From the NCBI GenBank assembly GCA_963664045.2, contig CAXXGT010000004.1, forward strand, positions 62,001-126,000: a stretch of 64,000 nucleotides of DNA, in the 5' to 3' direction. Position 1 is the first letter of the stretch. The number at the start of each line of letters is the position of its first letter. The stretch is from JAPPHA01 sp963664045. Lineage in GTDB: Bacteria > Pseudomonadota > Alphaproteobacteria > Rhodobacterales > Rhodobacteraceae. Positions 47,545 through 55,394 of the stretch are shown here, piece after piece. The position numbers and the translations under genes were made by a program. A model generated the notes under the pieces. That model was not told the origin of the DNA, did no database searches, and saw only the letters and a list, made by a program, of their open reading frames with translations.

Positions 47545-47640
47545 TGGCATGGGCCAAGCCGAGAGACCCGCCGGGTTGCCTACCGGGACGTGCTCGACGC
47601 GCCGCCCCAGCCTGTCGAGTTTGGTGACAACCATGTGGAT
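47545..47640 (+). pseudogene. Uma2-family 5' fragment
   Basis: The frame reads TRRVAYRDVLDAPPQPVEFG and then loses similarity. It is the same N-terminal block as TRRA-TYQDVLDSPPHKVAE of the Uma2 gene at 28585. Only about 25 residues survive. The flanking 47345-47544 has no gene. Confidence 0.6.
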
Positions 47641-47737
47641 AAATCATGGATGTCTTTCCGGTGATAGATCGAAACCCATGAATTTGGCCCCAATTCGGGG
47701 TTGACGCAAAACACAGATGCTACCGGAGTCGACCCGA

Positions 47738-47945
47738 GATGGACCGGCCTTAACTCAAGGCCGCGTTCGCGAATCTGCACGGTGGAGATTCACTGGTCGT
47801 CTGGAAACTCTCGAGACTGGCGCGTTCCCTCAAGCAGGTCATCCACACCGTTCAGGACATGTAGGTCCGGAACATTGACCTTCGGGTACTCACGCAGAAC
47901 ATCGATACCAGCACACCGGAAGGGCGCCAGTTCTTTCACATGCGC
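47738..47945 (+). pseudogene. Serine resolvase/invertase catalytic-domain fragment with stop codons
   Basis: The frame gives LHGGDSLVVWKLSRLARSLK and VIHTVQDM, TAG at about 47862, then VRNIDLRVLTQNIDTSTPEG and RQFFHM. This is the central part of a small serine recombinase (the D-x-L-V-V-W-K-L-x-R-L-x-R-S block). An upstream TAA at 47748 also breaks it. Not functional. Confidence 0.8.
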
Positions 47946-48319
47946 TGGGTCCCGGCATATTCTGGCTTGAAACGGCGGGTTTGTCCCACGTTCCCTGCCG
48001 GCAGTTTTTTCAGTGATTCAGGGACAATCCGGGACAAGGCTTCTTCCCCAGGCAGGGTTTTCAAGTAGCCACCCTGTCCAGTTAAAACCATATCAGGCAG
48101 ATTTTGGCGCAAGCAGGTCGCGGCCGGCTGCTTTCGCTTGCCTGTCGCTCTTTCCGGCTGGCTGGACGCCACAAATGGCCTGGGACAGAAGAGGGTGGCC
48201 CGCGCGATTGCCCTCGCCGGGCCGTGGGCAACCAGTACAGCTACGCTTTCAGACAGAACTGAATGCCGAGGAGTATGTTAGCCGCGAGGCGTAGAGGAAA
48301 GCAACCTTTCCTCCCTGCC
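47946..48319. other. No recognisable gene
   Basis: These 370 bases between two mobile-element fragments hold only short frames on both strands without motifs. I see no repeat or RNA feature that stands out. Confidence 0.45.
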
Positions 48320-48510
48320 TGAAAGGCCGTTGCGGGCGCGACTGCGGGCTGATGCGTCACGGGACCTACGGGCGGAAGACACCGGTTCCGCTGCGCGTTG
48401 CCCGGTTCGACTGCCGCGAATGCTGGACCACGATCAGCCGTCTTCCGGATTTCGCTGCGGCGCGCCGCCGCTGCGCGCTGCAAAAGATCGAGGACGCCAT
48501 GATTTCATCA
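48320..48510 (+). pseudogene. Zinc-ribbon (DUF6431-like) fragment
   Basis: The frame CLKGRCGRDCGLMRHGTYGR, KTPVPLRVARFDCRECWTTI, SRLPDFAAAR has the two Cys pairs and the xHGTYxRK and LLPDF-like motifs of short zinc-ribbon proteins linked to transposons. It is truncated at both ends. Confidence 0.5.
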
Positions 48511-48870
48511 TGTGATGGCATTTCGGGATCTCCTGCTTAGGAACGTATGCAGGACACTAGCAACGGTTCCGCGCGCCTCATAGGATCTATGTTGGGTTAG
48601 GGCCAAAAACTCGGAATTGGTTTCATGAGACGTTGTTCACCCGCCTCCGTAGAGGCAAACCGACCCTAAAGTGCACCAGCCGAAGTCGTTGCCTCTTTTG
48701 TCCGTCTGGACTGTTATCCGTATGTGGACGCCCCCAATGGTGCAAGCTGGAATTGCCCAACACGCGGCATGCGGTCAAGATACTGTCGTATGTCAGGCCT
48801 CTGAGATAAAGCATTCATGCGCTGCGGGCCCATATGGTGTATAAGGATCGGATTCAAATCGGTTATACGG
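48511..48870. other. No recognisable gene
   Basis: No supported gene in 360 bases downstream of yhaV. The frames present are short and lack motifs. No convincing terminator for the toxin-antitoxin operon was found. Confidence 0.45.
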
Positions 48871-49404
48871 TTACGACTTGCGACGGCCACTTGCCGCCTT
48901 GAGGCTGTCCTCAAAGCGAACCGTCGTCGCCACGGCTTCTTTCATCAGAGTTTCGAAACTATCGGGCGGGTTCCCGCCGTCCAGCATCTTCTTGAAAGTC
49001 GCATAGGCATCCGTCCTGTCTGCGTAGGCCCGCAAACTCCCCTCATCGTTCACCCAGGCGAGAACGATGACCTTGGCGGCGCTGTTGAACCGGAAGAACA
49101 GGCGGTACTGCTGGAAAAATTTCGCCCGAAACCAGTGCTTCTGGTTGCCGCCGAGCGTATCACCTTGTCGAAACTTCGAGCCCCCCGGATCGGTCGGGAT
49201 CACTTCCGTTATCAGCTTGAAAATCGCAGCGAGCCGTTTCGTGCAATTTTTCTTCTGCCACGTCTTCGGAGCGCGTGCCTTGCGCGCTTCAACCTCCGTG
49301 ATCAGCCTGTCGAACTGGTCAAGAAAGATCGGATGCGCGTAAATCGACCATCCGTTAACGACGAGCGGAGCTTTAGCTGAAGCGGTGCCATTCTCATTCG
49401 TCAT
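48871..49404 (-). CDS. yhaV: YhaV-family type II toxin, 177 aa
   Basis: Ribonuclease toxin of the RelE-like fold, which cleaves mRNA when released from its antitoxin PrlF. Family blocks are GWSIYAHPIFLDQFDRL, RLAAIFKLITEVIPTDPG, RQGDTLGGNQKHWFRAKFF and YRLFFRFNSAAKVIVLAWVN. The start ATG 49404 lies 11 bases inside the end of prlF, so the pair is translationally coupled. The protein is full length and motifs look intact, which makes this a probably live addiction module amid relics. Confidence 0.94.
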   Translation of the reverse strand: MTNENGTASAKAPLVVNGWSIYAHPIFLDQFDRLITEVEARKARAPKTWQKKNCTKRLAAIFKLITEVIPTDPGGSKFRQGDTLGGNQKHWFRAKFFQQYRLFFRFNSAAKVIVLAWVNDEGSLRAYADRTDAYATFKKMLDGGNPPDSFETLMKEAVATTVRFEDSLKAASGRRKS

Positions 49405-49720
49405 CGGGCGACAGTGGCTCATCGAGGTCTACGGCGACATCGCCGACGAGTGCCTTGAGCCTGTCATACAAGCCGCCATTGAACGACTGAATGCGTTCGG
49501 GATGCGCCTTGATATCGGCTTCAATTAAATCGAGGAATGCGCCGAGCCCGGGATCATCCTCCGAGATGCGAACCGGCTCAATATAGACTCGACCGCTCGG
49601 CTCGGTGCAATATCGAATCTGATCACCTTTGCCGAGCTTCAGTTGCTTGCGTACTCCGCTAGGCACCGTCGTTTGATAGCGATCGGTGAGCTTCGAGAGT
49701 TCCTCAATGAGTGCCGCCAT
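49394..49720 (-). CDS. prlF: PrlF/SohA-family antitoxin, 108 aa
   Basis: AbrB-type DNA-binding antitoxin that neutralises YhaV and represses the operon. The swapped-hairpin domain is at ELSKLTDRYQTTVPSGVRKQ LKLGKGDQIRY, followed by LGAFLDLIEADIKAHPERI. I choose ATG 49720 because AGGAG lies 7 bases upstream and the length (108 aa) fits the family; a longer frame from 49783 would cover the operator. Antitoxin first, toxin second is the standard order. Confidence 0.94.
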   Translation of the reverse strand: MAALIEELSKLTDRYQTTVPSGVRKQLKLGKGDQIRYCTEPSGRVYIEPVRISEDDPGLGAFLDLIEADIKAHPERIQSFNGGLYDRLKALVGDVAVDLDEPLSPDDE

Positions 49721-49764
49721 GACAGACTCCTGAACGCGTGGATCAAACAGTGACATCGGCGGGT

Positions 49765-49778
49765 AATGCATTTGCATT
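49765..49778. promoter_or_regulatory. Palindrome, likely autoregulatory operator of prlF-yhaV
   Basis: AATGCATTTGCATT is an almost perfect palindrome (AATGCA, two bases, TGCATT) 45 bases before the prlF start. A minus-strand TTGACA occurs just upstream (about 49790-49785). PrlF-type antitoxins repress their own promoter, so this is a reasonable binding site. Confidence 0.5.
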
Positions 49779-49956
49779 GTCATGTCAATACTTGCAGATA
49801 CGAAACTCGCATCAAGGACAAGCTGGATCAGTTGTTGCAGAAACAGGCCAAGGGACTATGGCGGCGCGACACAGAAACGGCGTAACCGGATTCCGTGCGG
49901 CGGTCGTCTGAGTTTCCTCGAATCAGGGCACCAACACGATTCGTGCAAAATGCACG

Positions 49957-50135
49957 CTAACGGGCCGACGCGATGCCTCTTGTGCGGATGAAGTGATAGA
50001 GGGTTTGCCTGGAGACACCGGTAATCCTGGCGATTGCACTCTTGGAAACGCCGAGTTCACGCAGGGTTTTCGTTGCGCCTCCAGTTCCTGGCTGAGGGTC
50101 GAGCAGCGCGCAAATCCGATCTTTACGGCTTCCAT
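49957..50135 (-). pseudogene. Resolvase relic: N-terminus joined to C-terminal HTH
   Basis: From ATG 50135 the frame starts VKIGFARCSTLSQELEAQRK with the nucleophile Ser of a serine resolvase. A one-base shift then leads straight to TLRELGVSKSAIARITGVSR and QTLYHFIRTRG, ending at TAG 49957. About 120 residues of the catalytic core are missing. It is divergent from the Tn3 transposase fragment at 50297, as tnpR is in Tn3 transposons; the 160 bases between would have held the res site. Confidence 0.75.
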
Positions 50136-50296
50136 GGCCGGACAGTGCGAATAAGGCCCGCAATTGCAAATTTCATCGTACCATTCAATTGAGACAATTT
50201 TCGGCCCTGTTTCGTGGACGCGGATTTTCGGCTTGAACCTGTCCGCTGATCGTTGGTCTTGCGGACAGTTGTAATTGTGATCACGGAGGTTTCGGC

Positions 50297-50743
50297 ATGG
50301 CTCACGGAAGTGTCCTTACAGCACGCCGGAGCGCTGCCCTTTTCGACTTGCCGACTGACGAAGCAGCCCTTCTGCAACACTACGCCCTGGCGGATGATGG
50401 TATTGAGCAAATCCAAACGCGGAGACGACAGGAAAACCAGACGGGTTTTGCGCTTCAGCTCTGTGCCTTGCGCTATCCGGGACGCCGTCTCGGATCTGGA
50501 GAACTCATTCCCGAGGGCGTGGTCAAATTCATAGGCGATCAATTGGGCATGACAGGTGAAGCGTTGCTCGTCTACGCCGCCCGGCGTCATACCTGCCAGG
50601 AACACCTTGTCGCCTTGAGGCAGATCTACGGCTACAAGATGTACACAGGCGAACATTCGAGCCAATTGAAGTCCCGGTTGGCAGATCAGGCCGAAATTGC
50701 CCGACCACGTGAAGAGCTGTTGCGGTGTAAGGAGCCGCCATAA
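50297..50743 (+). pseudogene. Tn3-family transposase N-terminal fragment
   Basis: The first 140 or so residues of a roughly 1000-residue transposase: LTARRSAALFDLPTDEAALL, HYALADDGIEQIQTRRR, FALQLCALRYPGRRLGSGEL and IYGYKMY match the N-terminal DUF4158 domain. Similarity ends near 50670, and the frame stops at 50743. The catalytic DDE domain is absent. Confidence 0.88.
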
Positions 50744-51363
50744 TGCCTCTCATCATGCGGTGTCGGTATGAACGCGGCGCTACAAGGCATTCTCAATCTC
50801 GTGAATGGGGTGACAGCTGTCTGCATTCATGCGGCCTCGACAGCGCAACTCTTTTGACCCCCCACCTGTCGAGACCGCCATTTCCTTTTTCCACCAGCTT
50901 TCTTTCATGTGCAGGACATAGATCGTATCTCCTTTCGGCAGGGGAAGCTTCAGGGTCGGTCCAGGGGATATTCCAGGCAGAACGTCGCGGGTTCTTCAGC
51001 GCACGTTCAACGTGCAAACTCAACCCTGTTCTATCTGGTTCGGCAGACCGACTCGTGTCGGCCTCGTGACCACTGTACCTCTTTCAGGTCGATGCGACAT
51101 ACCTGGACGCGGGACCCATCTGCAAGAACGGCGCCGCTTGCCGCGGCGAACCATGCTGCCGTACAGGCTCACGCCTTGCCCGGTGCGACGGCAAGCCCCG
51201 TCGGGCCGCCTGGGTGTTCAGGTGTTTTCAATCCTCCCCTGGCTCTTGTTCTCGAGAAGAAGGCGCCCTCGGGCACAAGGCCGGTCGTGGCAAACGCCGC
51301 AACGCCACCCTAAGCAAGTCTTTTTTTGGCGCCCATCCAAACGGATTCGATCACGAACGCGGC
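50744..51363. other. No recognisable gene
   Basis: About 620 bases between the Tn3 fragment and the M20 peptidase promoter. Frames such as plus 50909-51313 and plus 51012-51392 have no motif. Probably residual transposon DNA. Confidence 0.45.
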
Positions 51364-51393
51364 TTGCGTGCCTCACGCACCATAAATTATAAT
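51364..51393 (+). promoter_or_regulatory. Promoter overlapping the M20 peptidase start (leaderless type)
   Basis: A perfect TATAAT at 51388-51393 has TTGCGT at 51364-51369 with an 18-base spacer. The start codon ATG is at 51403, only 9 bases after the -10 element, so the transcript should have a leader of about 2-3 bases. No Shine-Dalgarno sequence is present. The context CCATAAATTATAATTCC is nearly identical to the promoter of the molybdenum-hydroxylase operon. Confidence 0.6.
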
Positions 51394-51402
51394 TCCAGGC
51401 AC

Positions 51403-52602
51403 ATGCCCAAACCAGACAATTCGACCGGGAGTGCTGATCCGCTCTCTGAGGGGTTTATCGGCCGCGTACTTGCGGATCTCGTTCAGACGCCGAGCACGAA
51501 TCCGGGTGCCTACGAAAACGATGTTGCCAAACGCATACTGGGCTGGCTGGGCAGCATCCCCGTTGAGACGCAACTCGTCGAATCCATGCCGGGACGGTAT
51601 TCTGTCGGGGCTGTCCTGCGGGGACGTTCGGACGGACCGCGTCTCGTTCTGAACGGGCATATGGACACCGTGCCGGTGGATGATGCGGATCTTTGGACGA
51701 CCGATCCATTCGGAGCGAACGTCAGGGACGGGTTTCTCTATGGCCGGGGAGCCTGCGACATGAAGGCCGGGTTGGCGGTACAGATTGGCGTGGCGCATCA
51801 TCTGGGCAGGCAAGTTGACCGCCTCAAGGGATCATTGGTCCTGCATTTCGCCGCCGGTGAAGAACGTGCGGAACCCGGGACGCTTTCGCTCCTGGATGCC
51901 GGATACACGGGTGATTTCGGTATCGTGACCGAGCCCACGGAGCTGAAGATCGCGACGGCAACGCGGGGCCTCGTTCCGTTGCACATCCGCTTGAAGGGTC
52001 GGTCCATTCATGCGAGCCGCGCGCATCTTGGAATCAATCCCGCCTGGGCACTGCAATGGGTGCTTGAAGCGCTTCGGGAATACGAGGCCGACATCCGGAA
52101 ACGTTCTCATGCGCTGCTTTCGTACGGGTCCTGCACGCCGACCGTGATTCATGGTGGCGTGGTCCCCAATGCCGTTTCGGATTTCATTGACCTGTACGTC
52201 GACAGACGGCTGATTCCGGGTGAGGCGGTCGATGCCGAACTCGCCGACGTCATGACCAGGCTGAAAGAGGCGCGACCGGCCGATTCCGAAGTCGAGGTTG
52301 AGGTCGAGGCTGCATTCAACCGGTTCGAACCGGCGGAAATATCTTCCGAAGCACCCGTGGTCGGCTACCTGCTCGACAGCACCGAACGCGTGCTCGGCAG
52401 GCCGGCGTCAATCTTCGGCGCACCCTATGCGAGCGATGTTCGCAACCTTGTCAACGATGCAGGAATCGAGGCCGTGAATTTCGGACCGGGTAACGTGGCC
52501 GAGTGCCATTGTGCCGACGAACGCGTCGAATTGCGCCAACTGGTTGATTGTGCGCAGGTCATCGCGGATGTGTCCGAGCACCTGATGCTGGATGATTGTT
52601 GA
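51403..52602 (+). CDS. M20-family metallopeptidase/deacylase (ArgE/DapE-like), 399 aa
   Basis: Zinc-dependent amidohydrolase that removes an acyl group or opens an amide of an amino-acid derivative. Metal ligands are visible: His in VLNGHMDTVP, Asp in YGRGACDMKAG, Glu-Glu in AAGEERAEPG, and the C-terminal AECHCADERV. The dimerisation domain is between (SIHASRAHLGINPAWAL, GGVVPNAVSD). I start at ATG 51403, since the longer frame upstream crosses the promoter and has random composition. It is convergent with a BMP-type binding protein gene across a strong hairpin, and shares its promoter sequence with the BMP importer/hydroxylase locus. Confidence 0.92.
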   Translation: MPKPDNSTGSADPLSEGFIGRVLADLVQTPSTNPGAYENDVAKRILGWLGSIPVETQLVESMPGRYSVGAVLRGRSDGPRLVLNGHMDTVPVDDADLWTTDPFGANVRDGFLYGRGACDMKAGLAVQIGVAHHLGRQVDRLKGSLVLHFAAGEERAEPGTLSLLDAGYTGDFGIVTEPTELKIATATRGLVPLHIRLKGRSIHASRAHLGINPAWALQWVLEALREYEADIRKRSHALLSYGSCTPTVIHGGVVPNAVSDFIDLYVDRRLIPGEAVDAELADVMTRLKEARPADSEVEVEVEAAFNRFEPAEISSEAPVVGYLLDSTERVLGRPASIFGAPYASDVRNLVNDAGIEAVNFGPGNVAECHCADERVELRQLVDCAQVIADVSEHLMLDDC

Positions 52603-52678
52603 GGAATTCCCTTCGCGGGTCAGCCCACCGGACGGCACGATTATCGAGACATGCCCCCGGGGTGGTCCGCGGAAAACG

Positions 52679-52707
52679 GACCGGGGCAGATCAGGTCCGC
52701 CCCGGTC
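52679..52707. terminator. GC-rich hairpin between convergent genes
   Basis: GACCGGGGC and GCCCCGGTC form a perfect 9-bp stem with an 11-base loop, between the M20 stop (52602) and the end of the binding-protein gene (52729). A second small hairpin, GGTCCG/CGGACC, precedes it. There is no long T tract on either strand, but the position fits a bidirectional terminator. Confidence 0.6.
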
Positions 52708-52728
52708 AGGGAATTGTGCGGACCGGAG

Positions 52729-53865
52729 TCAGAATTCGACGCCATTCACGTTCGGAAGCACGAAAGCCATGCTACGCAATCCGGCGATGGACATCACTTC
52801 ACCGTCGGCCAGCACCTGGTTTCCGTCCTTGTCGACCAGGGGACCGGTGAAGACTTCTCCCGCTCCGCTGCGGATTCGATCGTATTCGGCCTGAATGTCG
52901 GCCTTGGCAGTGTCGGAAAGATCGTTGTACGCACCGCCCCACTCCGCCATGTCGATCGCACCGATCTTCATGCCGGAATAGTTGAACTCGGTGCTGAAGT
53001 TCCCGTCCATGATGGACTGAAGGATTTCGGCAAGGGCGTAGCCCCATCGATACTCGAAGCTCGTTACAGACATGTTCGGCGCATACTGGCGCCCGTCCAG
53101 TGCCGGTGACACGACCGGGATGTTCGATGCTTCCGCCACCTCTGCACTGACCGAACTCGTCAGGCTGGATGCAATGAAGTCGACACCGGCATCGATCAGG
53201 CTGCGAACTGCGCGCGCCTGCTTGTTCGTATCGATCCAGTCATTGGTGAACACGACCTGGACCGTCGCAGTGGGATTCGAATGCGCCAGGCCATGGGCAA
53301 ATCCGTTGATCGTCCGGATATCATACGGAATGGGGAACGCGTCGACCCAACCGACTGTGCCTCCTTCCTTGATGATGTGACCCGCAGCAACGCCACCGAT
53401 ATACGCGCCGTCCTCGGGCGCGTTCACGAAACCGACGAAGTTGTCCAGATCGCCCGGATTGTCCCACTGGCTCGTGATGAAGTGGACATCACCGTACTTG
53501 GCTGCCGCTTCAAGCATCGACTGGCCAAATCCGTAACTCGTGCTGATGATCACGTTGGACCCGTTCTGGATCGCGCTTTCGATGACCCGAAACGACTGCG
53601 GCCCTTCCGGGACGTTTTCCCTGTATTCGATGTCAATCTTGTCACCGAAGGTTTCGATCAGGTGCAAACGCCCGTCGTCGAATGCCTGGTACCAGCCGCC
53701 GTCGCGGGCCACGCCGGTATAAATCAACGTTACTTTCAACGGATCTCCGCTATCGGCAGCAATTGCTGTCGACGCGGACATGCATGGCAATGCGGCCGCG
53801 ACAACCGCTACCGTAGCCAAACTCCGAAACATGGTTCGCCTTGTTGGTTTCTTGCTATCTGACAT
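52729..53865 (-). CDS. BMP-family ABC substrate-binding protein, 378 aa
   Basis: Periplasmic binding protein of the Med/BMP (nucleoside-like ligand) family. Residues 1-37 form an export signal with a twin-arginine-like TRRTMFRS and cleavage near STAIA. Domain blocks are VTLIYTGVARDGGWYQAFDD, STSYGFGQSMLEAAAKY, GGVAAGHIIKEGGTVGWVDA and SPALDGRQYAPNMSVTSFEY. No ATPase or permease gene is adjacent, so it may serve the importer at 19.6-23.1 kb, whose own binding-protein gene is damaged, or one elsewhere. It overlaps no other gene, and GGAGGA lies just before the start. Confidence 0.93.
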   Translation of the reverse strand: MSDSKKPTRRTMFRSLATVAVVAAALPCMSASTAIAADSGDPLKVTLIYTGVARDGGWYQAFDDGRLHLIETFGDKIDIEYRENVPEGPQSFRVIESAIQNGSNVIISTSYGFGQSMLEAAAKYGDVHFITSQWDNPGDLDNFVGFVNAPEDGAYIGGVAAGHIIKEGGTVGWVDAFPIPYDIRTINGFAHGLAHSNPTATVQVVFTNDWIDTNKQARAVRSLIDAGVDFIASSLTSSVSAEVAEASNIPVVSPALDGRQYAPNMSVTSFEYRWGYALAEILQSIMDGNFSTEFNYSGMKIGAIDMAEWGGAYNDLSDTAKADIQAEYDRIRSGAGEVFTGPLVDKDGNQVLADGEVMSIAGLRSMAFVLPNVNGVEF

Positions 53866-54436
53866 GTCTTCCTCCGCTCTCCTGGTCCGGCGAGACCCGT
53901 CACCAGTTCTGTATCTTGGCCGTATGCGTTGGTTTTGAGACGGTATTGACCAGATGTGTATTTGTCAAAGGTGATTGATGCTTGCATCGTATAAGATTCT
54001 GCTTATGGCAGAATGGATATCCGGCGGCTCCGGACCGGGGAGCCCGACGACAGACAGGGTCGAGGAGGTTTGGAGCGACTTCGCAAGCACACCCGGCCGG
54101 ATCGTTTCACTCGGAAAGCGAAGCTGGGCAAAACTGAACACCACGCCGACAGTTCAACCCGTCCAGAAAGCCACGCCCCGTGCGTGATTATTTTCGTGTC
54201 TTGGCATCATTAGGAGGATGAGTAGGACACCCGCTCTTAGGGGTGGAGGGGACATGTGAGAACGATTTCTCACACCGCCGCTCCTGACCCAACCCGGTCA
54301 TTTCGCCCATGCGCAGAAACCGTTGATGCTGTGACTCACGCCGACACCGGCTGACCGCACCTTGGTACCTATCGGGGCCGCGGTCAACGACCGCCTCACG
54401 GCGTCGGCCGGCGTTGATCCTCACACTCCGCCGCCC
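53866..54436. other. Intergenic region with a small hairpin
   Basis: 570 bases without a supportable gene. The promoter of the binding-protein gene should be near 53900-53970. A perfect hairpin GTGAGAA-CGAT-TTCTCAC sits at 54256-54273. A plus frame (53975-54187) has no motif. Confidence 0.45.
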
Positions 54437-55040
54437 TCATTTCGCGGGCGTCGGCACCCGCACCGATCTTGGGCGACGTTTGCCTCGCGGGTGAAGCAAG
54501 ACGGCCAGCTTCATGATCTCGACGGTCGTTTCACCGGCCTCGGTCCGCCGCACGACCTTTGCCTCCGCGACGATGCGCGTGTGGCATCGCTCGATCACAG
54601 CCGCCCGGTCCTCGAACGGTATGAACGTCAGGCCGTCTTCGTCGCAGATCACAAGGTCGCCCGCCTTGACCGCCGCTCTGCCGATCCGGACGGTGACGTT
54701 GATCTCGCCTCCCCAGCCCTTGTGAGGACCCGCCGGTACGTGACCCCTCGCATAGCAGGCGATGGGAGATAATCTGATCTCGGCAACGTCGCGGATGCAG
54801 CCATCGACCACGACACCAACGATACCGCATGGTGGAGCGCCAGACTGTCGCCCGCCATGGTTCGAACCGTGAACGCCAGCCCGACCAGCGGCGTGTTCGA
54901 CGAAATCTTCTTCAGACCAGCATCCGGTGTGCTCGTCCGGTTGAGTTCGTCGCTGGCGATGGACGCGGGAATCGCCTGCCACGCCTCGAACTCGTCATGG
55001 GTCAGCCGTGGTCGCGGAACGCGTTGATGTGAAGCGCCAT
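54437..55040 (-). pseudogene. RraA-like (demethylmenaquinone methyltransferase-fold) pseudogene
   Basis: From ATG 55040 (ALHINA) a frameshift leads to VPRPRLTHDEFEAWQAIPAS and LVGLAFTVRTMAGDSLALHH. An internal deletion of about 30 residues with another frame change then joins to CGIVGVVVDGCIRDVAEI, GHVPAGPHKGWGGEINVTVR and VKAGDLVICDEDGLTFIPFE, the metal-binding part of RraA-fold proteins (aldolases/decarboxylases such as HMG aldolase). The gene is therefore broken twice. Its neighbour is an amino-acid oxidase. Confidence 0.8.
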
Positions 55041-55394
55041 GATGTTTCCTTTTGTGGCTGTTTCCGGTTGGCGGATGCGTGAACCCAGCCGCGCGCCAGG
55101 ACCTACAGGATCTACCGGCACTCCGTGAGGCGGTCGTCGTAGCTGGACGAATATCGACTGATTGGCGCCGCAACCGAAGGATATCGCCTCGGCGGCGTGG
55201 TCGAGATTGTCGCGTCAGGTCCAGGCAGATCGCCTTGCGCAAACTCGGAGGCGGAGCACAGCGGATCTTGCCGCTCCTCGGGGCCGCTTCCGACGCCCTG
55301 AGGATTTTCTGCTGCCGACAGCGGAACATCCCGGAGCTTGTTCGCGATAATATCCATAGCGTCGAAGGTGGCAGTCACTACGGTCCGCAGCCCG
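55041..55394. other. No recognisable gene
   Basis: 350 bases between the RraA pseudogene and the oxidase. A minus frame continues out of the oxidase region (55112-55690) but is out of frame with it and shows no motif of its own. Confidence 0.4.
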
